Assembly (NCBI GenBank): GCA_051659505.1 | Contig: JBOFOQ010000009.1 | Span: forward strand, 1 to 19,798 | Origin: JAGNZR01 sp051659505 | GTDB taxonomy: Bacteria; Fusobacteriota; Fusobacteriia; Fusobacteriales; Fusobacteriaceae | Reading direction: 5' to 3' | DNA length: 19,798 bases | Shown here: piece after piece, positions 13,608 through 19,798 of the stretch | Layout: every line of letters begins with the position of its first letter | Numbering within the stretch: position 1 is the first letter of the stretch | Program-made: the position numbers and the translations under genes | Notes under the pieces: generated by a model | What the model saw: only the letters and a program-made list of their open reading frames with translations | Database searches by the model: none | What the model was told of the DNA's origin: nothing

Positions 13608-13611
13608 AATC
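13596..13611 (+). promoter_or_regulatory. ribosome binding site pointing to an ATC start codon
   Basis: GGAGGTGA (13596-13603) is followed after five bases by ATC at 13609-13611, which begins the sequence SKVINTILRLKDQMS, a normal tape-measure N-terminus. In-frame TTG (13594) and GTG (13600) lie inside or before the ribosome binding site itself and so cannot use it. The chaperone extension ends at 13607, giving the usual close spacing. Confidence 0.65.
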
Positions 13612-15771
13612 AGTAAAGTTATAAATACAATATTAAGGTTAAAGGACCAAATGTCAGAACCTATGGCAAGTGCATCTAAAACTGTTTTACAAGCTAACGA
13701 AAGCTTAAAAGAAGCAAAAAAGCAAATATCACAATATAGTGCACAAGCAATAAAAAATAATGAAGTACTAAAACAAGCAAAAGAAGCAGTATCAGAAGCT
13801 AAAAAACAGTACTCTGAAAATAATAAAGAAATTAAAAGAGCGAAAAATTTAATTGATGAATATAGTAAGTCTACAGGATTAAGTAAAAATCAAATTAAAG
13901 AAAATAACAAAGCAAAAATTATAGCACAACAAACATTGTCAAGATTAACGAAAGAACAAATTAATAATACTGAAGTTTTAAAACAGGCTCAAGGAAATTT
14001 AGAAAAATATAAAAAAATATCAGAAGATAATAATAAAAATTTAGAAACTGCAAGAGCTAAAACAAGAGAATATAGTGCAGCAATATCTGCTCAAAATAAG
14101 CATATAGCTCAAGGTCAAAAATCAATAAATAGCTTTGGACAAGGAGCTATAAAAGCTATAGATGGTGCAATAATAAAGACAATAAAACTAGGAGCAGTAC
14201 TTGCAACAACAACTTTGGCCATAGCTTCTAAAATGGGATTTTCAGAAGCTATGGATATGGAGGGATATAAAGCACAATTAGTAACAGCAACTAAAGATAC
14301 AGAAAAAGCAGGTCAATTAATGGCCAGTGCAGTAGAGTTTGCAAATAAAACACCTTTTGAAACTGGAGAAGTAGTTGGAGCGACAGCTAAAATGGAAGCC
14401 TATGGAATATCATCAACAAAGTGGTTAGCAGATGTTGCAGATATGGCAGGAGCAACAAATAAGGGAATAGATCAAGCAACAGAGGCAATGGCAGATGCTG
14501 TTATGGGAGAATTTGAAAGATTAAAAGAATTTGGAATTAAAAAAGAGGAACTTATTGCAAATGCCTCTAAAAAATATGGAGATGGTGTTGTCTTTAATAA
14601 AAAAGGTCAAGTTTTAGATCAAATTAAGCTAGAAGAAATTCTTCAATCCACAATGCAAGAGAAATATAAAGGTGGAGCAGAGTCAATGGCTAATACTGCA
14701 AAAGGTTTGTGGTCTACTATTTCAGGGGTTACTAAAAGTTCATTGTCAAATATTATAGGAATGCAAAATGATGGAACTGTTAGGCAAGGTAGTCTCTATG
14801 AAATGTTAAAAGAACAAATGCAATTAGTTGTAAATGTCCTTAATAAATGGCAAAGCGATGGAACTATTCAAAAAATAAGTGAAATAGTAATGTCTTCAGT
14901 CAAATCTATTATATCAATTATAAAAATTTGTTATAATTTTATATCCGATAACAGCAATATAATAACCGCAATTCTTATATTTATAGGAACTATTTATGCA
15001 ACTGTAAAAGCATTTGCTTTGTTAAAAGCTATTATATTTGTAGTAAGTGTAGTTATGGGAATTTTAAACGGAACATTGATGATGTCTCCTTTAGCTATAG
15101 TAGCAATAGCTATAGGTGCAGTTGTGGCTGTTGGTTATTTGCTATATTCAAATTGGAATTATTTAGTAACAAAAGCAAAAGAATTGTGGGATTGGTTTAC
15201 TAATTTAATAAAAGGAACAAGTGATTTTGCATTAATATTAATGGGACCAATTGCCCCAATTTTACTATTAATAAAGCATTTTGATAAACTAAAAGAGGTA
15301 GTAGGTAATGCCTGGGGATTTGTTAAAGGTATTTTAGGGATTGAAGATAAGAAGGTTGAATTAGGAGTGGAAAAAACTGAAAATTCAAAAGAAACTGTTG
15401 ATAAGAAAATAACTCAAGAAACTTCAAAAACTGAAGGTCCTAATAAAAATAAAGAAGAATTTAATGTTGTGGCAAATTCTAAAAAAATAGGTAATGTTAA
15501 ACCACAAGAAATTTCTAAAGAAAATATTCCTAATCAATATAAAGATAAATTTAATGTTACAGCAAATTCTAAAAAAGAAATAAATAATATTAAATCTCAA
15601 GAAACTTCGATAAATACAGAAAGTGAAAGCAATAATAAAAAAGATAAAGCAACTCAAAATATAGTTATAAATTTGAATGGTGATTTTTATGGAATGAATG
15701 ATTTTAATGAAAAAATAGCAGAAGCAGTAGTTAAAATGCTAGAACAAAATAAAGCAAATGTGGTGGGGTAA
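13609..15771 (+). CDS. tail tape measure protein; probable ATC start
   Basis: About 720 residues from the probable ATC start. It is the internal ruler of the tail and is ejected into the host at infection. Residues 1-170 are helical and Lys/Gln/Ala-rich with heptad-like text. About 200-300 hold the conserved tape-measure domain (GFSEAMDMEGYKAQLVTATK, then ANKTPFETGEVVGATAKMEA). About 450-512 are hydrophobic and probably span membrane on ejection. The C-terminal part has a two-copy repeat (15449-15609) and ends with a conserved-looking helix rich in Ala and Val. No lysozyme, peptidase or LysM domain is visible. At about 1.5 angstrom per residue it predicts a tail near 100 nm, a family rule of thumb. 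A TTG at 13594 would add five residues but overlaps the ribosome binding site. Confidence 0.9.
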   Translation: MSKVINTILRLKDQMSEPMASASKTVLQANESLKEAKKQISQYSAQAIKNNEVLKQAKEAVSEAKKQYSENNKEIKRAKNLIDEYSKSTGLSKNQIKENNKAKIIAQQTLSRLTKEQINNTEVLKQAQGNLEKYKKISEDNNKNLETARAKTREYSAAISAQNKHIAQGQKSINSFGQGAIKAIDGAIIKTIKLGAVLATTTLAIASKMGFSEAMDMEGYKAQLVTATKDTEKAGQLMASAVEFANKTPFETGEVVGATAKMEAYGISSTKWLADVADMAGATNKGIDQATEAMADAVMGEFERLKEFGIKKEELIANASKKYGDGVVFNKKGQVLDQIKLEEILQSTMQEKYKGGAESMANTAKGLWSTISGVTKSSLSNIIGMQNDGTVRQGSLYEMLKEQMQLVVNVLNKWQSDGTIQKISEIVMSSVKSIISIIKICYNFISDNSNIITAILIFIGTIYATVKAFALLKAIIFVVSVVMGILNGTLMMSPLAIVAIAIGAVVAVGYLLYSNWNYLVTKAKELWDWFTNLIKGTSDFALILMGPIAPILLLIKHFDKLKEVVGNAWGFVKGILGIEDKKVELGVEKTENSKETVDKKITQETSKTEGPNKNKEEFNVVANSKKIGNVKPQEISKENIPNQYKDKFNVTANSKKEINNIKSQETSINTESESNNKKDKATQNIVINLNGDFYGMNDFNEKIAEAVVKMLEQNKANVVG
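15449..15609 (+). repeat. two-copy imperfect repeat in the tape measure C-terminal region
   Basis: Two copies of a roughly 24-residue unit lie about 90 bases apart. Copy one reads NKEEFNVVANSKKIGNVK and continues with PQEIS. Copy two reads YKDKFNVTANSKKEINNIK and continues with SQETS. The DNA is also similar (TTTAATGTTnnnGCAAATTCTAAAAAA in both), so the duplication may be fairly recent. Confidence 0.7.
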
Positions 15772-15773
15772 AT

Positions 15774-16229
15774 ATGATTTCAAATATAATTAATTATATA
15801 TCAAAAGGAATGGAAATATATTTTTCAGTTGCTAACAATAAAGAAATATTTAAAATTCCTTATGTTCCACCTGATATTCAAATATCAAATCCTTTAGAGA
15901 TTGAATCATTTGAAAATTTTAAAGGTCAATCGCTAACTTTAATTGGAGAACAGGGACTTCGAGAAATAACTTTAGAAAGTTTTTTCCCAAATAGATTTTA
16001 TAGGTGGCTAGGGAATATAACCCTAGCACCTCTATGTTTAGATTTTTTTGAAAGAAATAGAAATAAAATTTTTAGGATTGTAATTATAAGCTTATCAACA
16101 AGAATAAACATGGAGTGCATAATAACACAATTTAGTTACAGCAAAAAACAAAATGGAGATATAAAATATTCGATAACAGTACAAGAATATATAAATCCTC
16201 AAAAGAAGGCTGGTGGTAAAAATGCATGA
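15774..16229 (+). CDS. XkdP-like baseplate assembly protein without LysM
   Basis: This 151-residue protein starts ISNIINYISKGMEIYFS and has IPYVPPDIQISNPLEIESF at about 28-46, then GLREITLESFFP at about 61-72. This is the N-terminal domain of the XkdP family, where PP and 'ITLESFFP' are typical. XkdP of PBSX carries a C-terminal LysM peptidoglycan-binding domain. Here the protein stops right after KYSITVQEYINPQKKAGG, so LysM is absent. The gene begins two bases after the tape measure gene and overlaps XkdQ by eight bases, matching the xkdO-P-Q order. Confidence 0.8.
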   Translation: MISNIINYISKGMEIYFSVANNKEIFKIPYVPPDIQISNPLEIESFENFKGQSLTLIGEQGLREITLESFFPNRFYRWLGNITLAPLCLDFFERNRNKIFRIVIISLSTRINMECIITQFSYSKKQNGDIKYSITVQEYINPQKKAGGKNA

Positions 16230-17184
16230 AATAATAATAGTTCAAGCTGATTTAGTAACAGATATAACAAAAATAAGTGGTAATTTAAGTTTAACAACAA
16301 GCGTAGATACACTGGGAGCATCACTTGATTTTACAGTTGCAAGAAATGCAAGCGATTCTAATTTTTCTGCAACTGAAACTATTAAAAATGGTGATATTAT
16401 AAAATTTAAAAACAGTGAAACTAGGAAAAATGTGTTTACTGGTATTATAGTAGAATGCACAACTAATAGATTTACAAAAGATATAAAATGTTTAGATTTT
16501 TATTTTTATTTAAACAATAATAAAGTTATTAAGCAATTTAGTTCTCTTAATGCTTCTGCAGCAATAGAAAATTTGCTTAAATCTATAGGAGCGAAAATAG
16601 GAAATATAGAAAAAATAGCAACATCAATCACAAAAATTTATAAAAATAAAACAGTTGCTGAAATAATAGATGATATTTTAAAAATAGTTAATTCTGAAAT
16701 TGGAAAGAAATATATTTTAGAGATAGAGGATACAACATTTAATTTAATTCTGCACAAAAAAGTAAGAGCAGAAGTTACTGATAATGTATTCGGTATGCCA
16801 ACTTTGAACGAGAGTATAACAAACATGAAAAATGTAGTTCTTGTATCCTCAAATAGTCAAGATAAAGCAAGTATTCTATCTAAAGCAGAAGATAAAAATG
16901 GAATAAAAAAATATGGAATGTTGCAAGAAATAATAGAGGTAGATCCAGATAAAGATGATATTTCAAAAATCAGAAATATAGCAAATACAAAATTAAAGGA
17001 ATTAAATAAAGTATCAACAAAAATAAGTATTTCAGCTTTTGGAAATGACTATTTAAAAGCAGGAAGAGTACTAGAGTTAGATATAAAAGAGTTTGAAATT
17101 AAAGGCGAGTTTTTAATAAAGAGTTGTACGCATACATTTCCAAAAGGAAATCATATTTGTAATATGGAATTAGAGGTGAATTGA
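16222..17184 (+). CDS. baseplate hub protein (XkdQ-like)
   Basis: This 320-residue protein fits the XkdQ family, the gpD/gp27-like hub at the tip of the tube. The N-terminal half is beta-rich, with 'DTLGASLDFTVARN' (about 29-42), 'IKNGDIIKFKN' and 'VFTGIIVE' as in hub domains. The C-terminal part has 'GIKKYGMLQEIIEVD' (around 230) and ends FLIKSCTHTFPKGNHICNMELEV, the usual final strand pair of the family. The chosen ATG at 16222 lies four bases after GGTGGT. An in-frame GTG at 16213 is inside that site. No hydrolase motif is evident. Confidence 0.82.
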   Translation: MHEIIIVQADLVTDITKISGNLSLTTSVDTLGASLDFTVARNASDSNFSATETIKNGDIIKFKNSETRKNVFTGIIVECTTNRFTKDIKCLDFYFYLNNNKVIKQFSSLNASAAIENLLKSIGAKIGNIEKIATSITKIYKNKTVAEIIDDILKIVNSEIGKKYILEIEDTTFNLILHKKVRAEVTDNVFGMPTLNESITNMKNVVLVSSNSQDKASILSKAEDKNGIKKYGMLQEIIEVDPDKDDISKIRNIANTKLKELNKVSTKISISAFGNDYLKAGRVLELDIKEFEIKGEFLIKSCTHTFPKGNHICNMELEVN

Positions 17185-17618
17185 TGGAGAAATATTCAGC
17201 TAAAATGGCTAAATTGTTTGTAGAAAGAGAAAATCCTGATTTAATAACAGAACCTTGTATTGGTATTGTAACTATTGCTCCTCCAGAGCTTACAATAAGT
17301 ATTTGGGATGGACAAGTTACTTTATATCCAAGTCAACTTTATATGAACGATAGATTATACAATGATTATAGTAGAGAATATGAAATAACTGGAGACTTAA
17401 CAGAAATTACAATAAATACAACTTCAGGGAATACAGAAGCAGGACCAGGTCCTCATAAGCACCAGCATGGAAAAATAAGTGGTACAGGGAAGTATAAAGC
17501 GATAGGAACAATAATAAACACTGATACTCTAATAGTAGGTGACTATGTAAAGGTCGTTCCTAGTCAAAATGGTCAAATGTGGTTTGTAGATTCAAAGTTT
17601 AGGAAGGTGAAACCATGA
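17184..17618 (+). CDS. XkdR-like baseplate protein (DUF2577), possible spike
   Basis: This 144-residue protein matches the XkdR/DUF2577 family: SAKMAKLFVERENPD, 'IGIVTIAPPELTISIWDGQVTLYPSQLYMNDRL' and the C-terminal 'DTLIVGDYVKVVPSQNGQMWFVDSKFRKV'. The last part is an OB-like or gpV-type barrel. GPHKHQH at about 90-96 gives three closely spaced His residues that could bind a metal, as some spike tips do. The start is ATG at 17184, sharing its first base with the upstream TGA, with GAGGTGA four bases before. The stop overlaps XkdS by four bases. Confidence 0.82.
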   Translation: MEKYSAKMAKLFVERENPDLITEPCIGIVTIAPPELTISIWDGQVTLYPSQLYMNDRLYNDYSREYEITGDLTEITINTTSGNTEAGPGPHKHQHGKISGTGKYKAIGTIINTDTLIVGDYVKVVPSQNGQMWFVDSKFRKVKP

Positions 17619-18052
17619 ATATATTTCCAGAATTAAAAGAAGAAATTTTAACTCAAGATAATTTAGAAAAATATGGAACTAAAGATTTATTGTTTGATTT
17701 TAAAACTGAAAGAGTAATATTGAAAGATGGAAAAGTTATCTTTGCAGATAAAATTAAACAGGTTCAACAATGGATAGAACTTCTTATTAAAAGTGAAACT
17801 GGTAAATATAAAGTTTATGATGAAACTGACTTTGGGATGACAAACTTATATGGTCTTAGAGGTCATAGTCTTTTTGAAAATCCATTTCTGTTAATGGAAT
17901 TAGAAAGAGAAATAAAAGAAAAAATAGAAAATAAAAATGAGATAAGAGCTGTTACAAATATATCAACAGAATATAATTTTAATCAACTCTTTATAAAAAT
18001 AACTGTACAACTAATAACAGGAGAAATTGCAGCAAGTGAGGTGAATATATAG
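17615..18052 (+). CDS. XkdS-like baseplate protein (DUF2634, gpW/gp25-like)
   Basis: This 145-residue protein has the XkdS/DUF2634 pattern. 'LFDFKTERVILKDGKVIFADKIKQVQQWIELLIKSETGKYKVYD' fills the first half, then 'FGMTNLYGLRGH' (about 72-83) and a C-terminal strand pair 'NQLFIKITVQLITGE'. These proteins form the sheath initiator or wedge component equivalent to T4 gp25. It begins in the ATGA overlap with XkdR, and the baseplate J gene follows, which is the standard order. Confidence 0.87.
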   Translation: MNIFPELKEEILTQDNLEKYGTKDLLFDFKTERVILKDGKVIFADKIKQVQQWIELLIKSETGKYKVYDETDFGMTNLYGLRGHSLFENPFLLMELEREIKEKIENKNEIRAVTNISTEYNFNQLFIKITVQLITGEIAASEVNI

Positions 18053-18053
18053 A

Positions 18054-19151
18054 ATGACGACATACAGTGTTCCAAGTGTAAATGAAATAGAAAAAGAAAT
18101 GTTAAAAAATATTTCAGATGAGTATGTGAAAGATGTTGGAACTTTTACAAGAGATATGGTTAAATCTTTTTCATTAGAAGCGTATAAACATGATTATAAA
18201 TTAGGAGAATATTTTAAAAAATTAGATGTTTATAATATCACTGGAGAAGAGTTAACAAGATATGTAAAACAGAGAAAAGGATTATATAGAAAAGTAGCTA
18301 ATTCTTCTAAAGGAATTTTAACTGTGCAAGGTAATGGTCACGTTAAAACTGGAGACATCTTTGAAACAGAATCTGGGAGTAGGTATGCAGCAGTAGAAAG
18401 TGTTCTTATAAACACAATTGGAACAGTAAAAATAGAAGCAACAGTTCCTGGAGCAGCTGGAAATGTTGGTTCCAATACAATAATATTTATACCTATAACT
18501 ATTTCTGGAATTACAAAAGTCACTAATTTACAACCAATTATTGATGGCTATGATGAAGAAAATGATAATTCTTTAAGAGAACGATATTTAATAGAGATAC
18601 AAAAACCTGCTACATCAGGAAATGTTTATCATTATATGCAATGGAGTAGAGAAGTTCCAGGAGTTGGAGAATCTAGAGTTTTTCCACTTTGGAATGGAAA
18701 TAACACAGTTAAAATTTTAATAATAGACGATAATAAGAATGTTGCGAATATAGAATTAGTAAGTAGAACACAAGAATATATAGATCCTAAAGGATTAGAA
18801 GATGCGACATGGGGTACAGGAGCAGGGCAAGCACCAATTGGAGCTTATTGTACTGTAGCTAGTGCAACTGCAAAAATTATAAATATAGAAAGTACACTTA
18901 TTTTAAAAGATGGATATTATATAGATAATTTAAAATATTTAATTGAGGTTGAAATAAAAGAATATTTGAAAAGCATAGCTTTTAAGAGAGATACAGTATC
19001 ATATGCGATATTATCAAGTTGGATATTAAATATTGAAGGTATTCAAGAATGGACAGTTTTTAAACTTAATAATTCACAAGAAAATATAGTAATAGGATTG
19101 GAAGAAATAGCTGTATTAGGGGAAGTGATATTAAATGTCACACAAAATTGA
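18054..19151 (+). CDS. baseplate J-like wedge protein (XkdT-like)
   Basis: This 365-residue protein is a baseplate J/gp6-like wedge component. The N-terminal helix bundle includes YKHDYKLGEYFKKLDVYNITGEEL (about 43-66). The conserved core has 'GDIFETESGSRYAA' and 'VEATVPGAAGNVG-like' text (VKIEATVPGAAGNVGSNT at about 124-141), then 'DGYDEENDNSLRERYLIEIQKPATSGNVYHYMQWSREVPGVGESRVFP' (about 162-209), the diagnostic central block. The ATG lies one base after the XkdS stop, and the end overlaps the next gene by 17 bases. Confidence 0.95.
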   Translation: MTTYSVPSVNEIEKEMLKNISDEYVKDVGTFTRDMVKSFSLEAYKHDYKLGEYFKKLDVYNITGEELTRYVKQRKGLYRKVANSSKGILTVQGNGHVKTGDIFETESGSRYAAVESVLINTIGTVKIEATVPGAAGNVGSNTIIFIPITISGITKVTNLQPIIDGYDEENDNSLRERYLIEIQKPATSGNVYHYMQWSREVPGVGESRVFPLWNGNNTVKILIIDDNKNVANIELVSRTQEYIDPKGLEDATWGTGAGQAPIGAYCTVASATAKIINIESTLILKDGYYIDNLKYLIEVEIKEYLKSIAFKRDTVSYAILSSWILNIEGIQEWTVFKLNNSQENIVIGLEEIAVLGEVILNVTQN

Positions 19152-19662
19152 TATTATAAAAAATTTACATAAAATATTTAGAAAAGATTTATATATTAAT
19201 AGTTTATTAGGTTCAGCAGGAAGTAAATTAGATGAATTATCAAATAAAGCTAATGATCTAGAAAAAGAGTATTGGTTTGATACTATGTCTGGTATTGGAA
19301 TAGCTATAATGGAAAATCAGATGAATTATAAATGTTTGGGAGAAAGTATTGAAGAAAAACGTGAAGATATAGAGGGACGGTGGAAAATTTCAGGAAAATG
19401 TGATTTGGAGTTGCTTAGAGTTATTGCAAATTCATGGAGAAATGGGCAGGTTGCAATAATGTTTAAAAAGGCAGTTATTGAAGTTACATTTATTTCGATT
19501 GTGGGAATACCTCTTGATATAGAAGCGTTAAAAAAATCGATAGGAGAAGCTAAGCCAGCACACTTGCCAATTAACTATAATTTCAGATATAGAGTTTGGG
19601 GAATGCTACCTCCTAAAAATTGGAGTTACTATTCACAATACACATGGAAAGATATTTCATAG
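19135..19662 (+). CDS. XkdU/YmfQ-like baseplate protein (DUF2313)
   Basis: This 175-residue protein has the XkdU/YmfQ pattern. LNKANDLEKEYWFDTM-like text (about 35-51) is followed by 'GIAIMENQMNYKCLGESIEEKREDIEGRWK' (about 55-84), then 'IEVTFISIVGIPLDIEALKKSIGEAKPAHLPINYNFRY' and the C-terminal 'WGMLPPKNWSYYSQYTW'. The 'KPAHLP' motif is characteristic of the family, which links the baseplate wedge to tail fibres. The gene starts 17 bases inside the baseplate J gene behind GGGGAAGTGA. Fibre genes would be expected next but are not in the window. Confidence 0.87.
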   Translation: MSHKIDIIKNLHKIFRKDLYINSLLGSAGSKLDELSNKANDLEKEYWFDTMSGIGIAIMENQMNYKCLGESIEEKREDIEGRWKISGKCDLELLRVIANSWRNGQVAIMFKKAVIEVTFISIVGIPLDIEALKKSIGEAKPAHLPINYNFRYRVWGMLPPKNWSYYSQYTWKDIS

Positions 19663-19675
19663 CCAATTGTAAAAG

Positions 19676-19749
19676 TCATGTTTTTTAAGATGAAAAAATT
19701 CAAATTTTTAAATTTAAGAACATGAAGTCTTAATTTCTAAATTTTTTTT
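19676..19749 (+). terminator. probable terminator after the baseplate genes
   Basis: TTAAGA (19714-19719) pairs with TCTTAA (19728-19733), and the flanking AAATT and AATTT can extend the stem with one bulge. A run of eight T ends at 19749. A larger inverted repeat, TCATGTT (19676-19682) / AACATGA (19719-19725), overlaps it and is mutually exclusive with it. The stem is AU-rich, so the terminator is of modest strength. The remaining bases to 19798 hold no gene. The last bases AAAAAGCCCTA look like the left arm of another hairpin cut by the window edge. Confidence 0.45.
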
Positions 19750-19798
19750 AAAAATTATATAAATTTAGAAAATTTAAGAAAGACAAAAAGCCCTATTT

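Noticed and set aside
13594..13608. TTG at 13594 or GTG at 13600 as the tape measure start
   Set aside because: Both overlap or precede the GGAGGTGA site and have no ribosome binding site of their own; the residues they would add are simply its translation.
1..19798. CRISPR arrays, tRNA or rRNA genes, insertion sequences, attachment sites
   Set aside because: I looked for regular repeats, cloverleaf patterns, transposase motifs and integrase genes and saw none; attachment sites cannot be defined without the prophage ends.

Overview
The window is very AT-rich (by eye about 28% GC, with AGA for Arg and ATA/TTA/AAA codons dominating). Its genes lie on the + strand and are tightly packed behind strong AGGAGG-type ribosome binding sites. 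Composition and protein style suggest a low-GC anaerobe, most likely Fusobacterium or a relative, with a clostridial host as the alternative. No host gene is present to settle this. Most of the window is the packaging, head and tail half of a contractile-tailed (PBSX/Xkd-like) phage or prophage.

Layout. (1) About 300-1445: a two-gene operon encoding a TIR-like (DUF1863/ThsB-type) protein and a two-transmembrane SLATT-like protein. The reading frames overlap by 11 nt and a very strong hairpin terminator closes the operon. It looks like anti-phage or prophage-cargo defence. (2) About 1560-3340: a small non-structural module. It holds a 51-residue Com-like zinc-finger protein, a strong hairpin terminator directly in front of the next gene, a 94-residue protein resembling the C-terminal (KilA-C/ANT) domain of phage antirepressors that apparently starts at ATA, and a replication initiator resembling the gene II/X family of filamentous phages and rolling-circle plasmids. 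(3) About 3490-6715: packaging. This has an HTH/coiled-coil DNA-binding protein (again starting at ATA), an HNH endonuclease, a C-rich intergenic patch that may hold cos, a P27-type small terminase and the large terminase. (4) 6716-10942: the head and connector genes portal, ClpP-like protease, HK97-type capsid, gp6-like connector, head closure and gp10-like protein. (5) 10953-19662: tail terminator, sheath (XkdK), tube (XkdM), assembly chaperone (XkdN) with a -1 frameshifted extension, tape measure, XkdP-like (without LysM), XkdQ, XkdR, XkdS, XkdT (baseplate J) and XkdU/YmfQ. Tail fibre, lysis, integration and regulatory genes must lie outside the window.

The genes work together as a late operon. 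DNA is recognised and cut by the small subunit, HNH protein and large terminase, and pumped through the portal into a shell made from the capsid and matured by the protease. The connector proteins join the shell to a contractile tail, whose length is set by the tape measure with help from the XkdN chaperone and its frameshift product, and whose baseplate is built by XkdP to XkdU.

The most notable points are: three genes whose only sensible starts are ATA or ATC next to perfect ribosome binding sites; a textbook -1 frameshift signal (A AAA AAC, 5-nt spacer, two-part stem) that accounts for a 200-base gap before the tape measure; a TIR plus SLATT gene pair with no other Thoeris gene in view; a rolling-circle-type replication initiator beside a tailed-phage packaging module; and an apparent conditional terminator after the Com-like gene.
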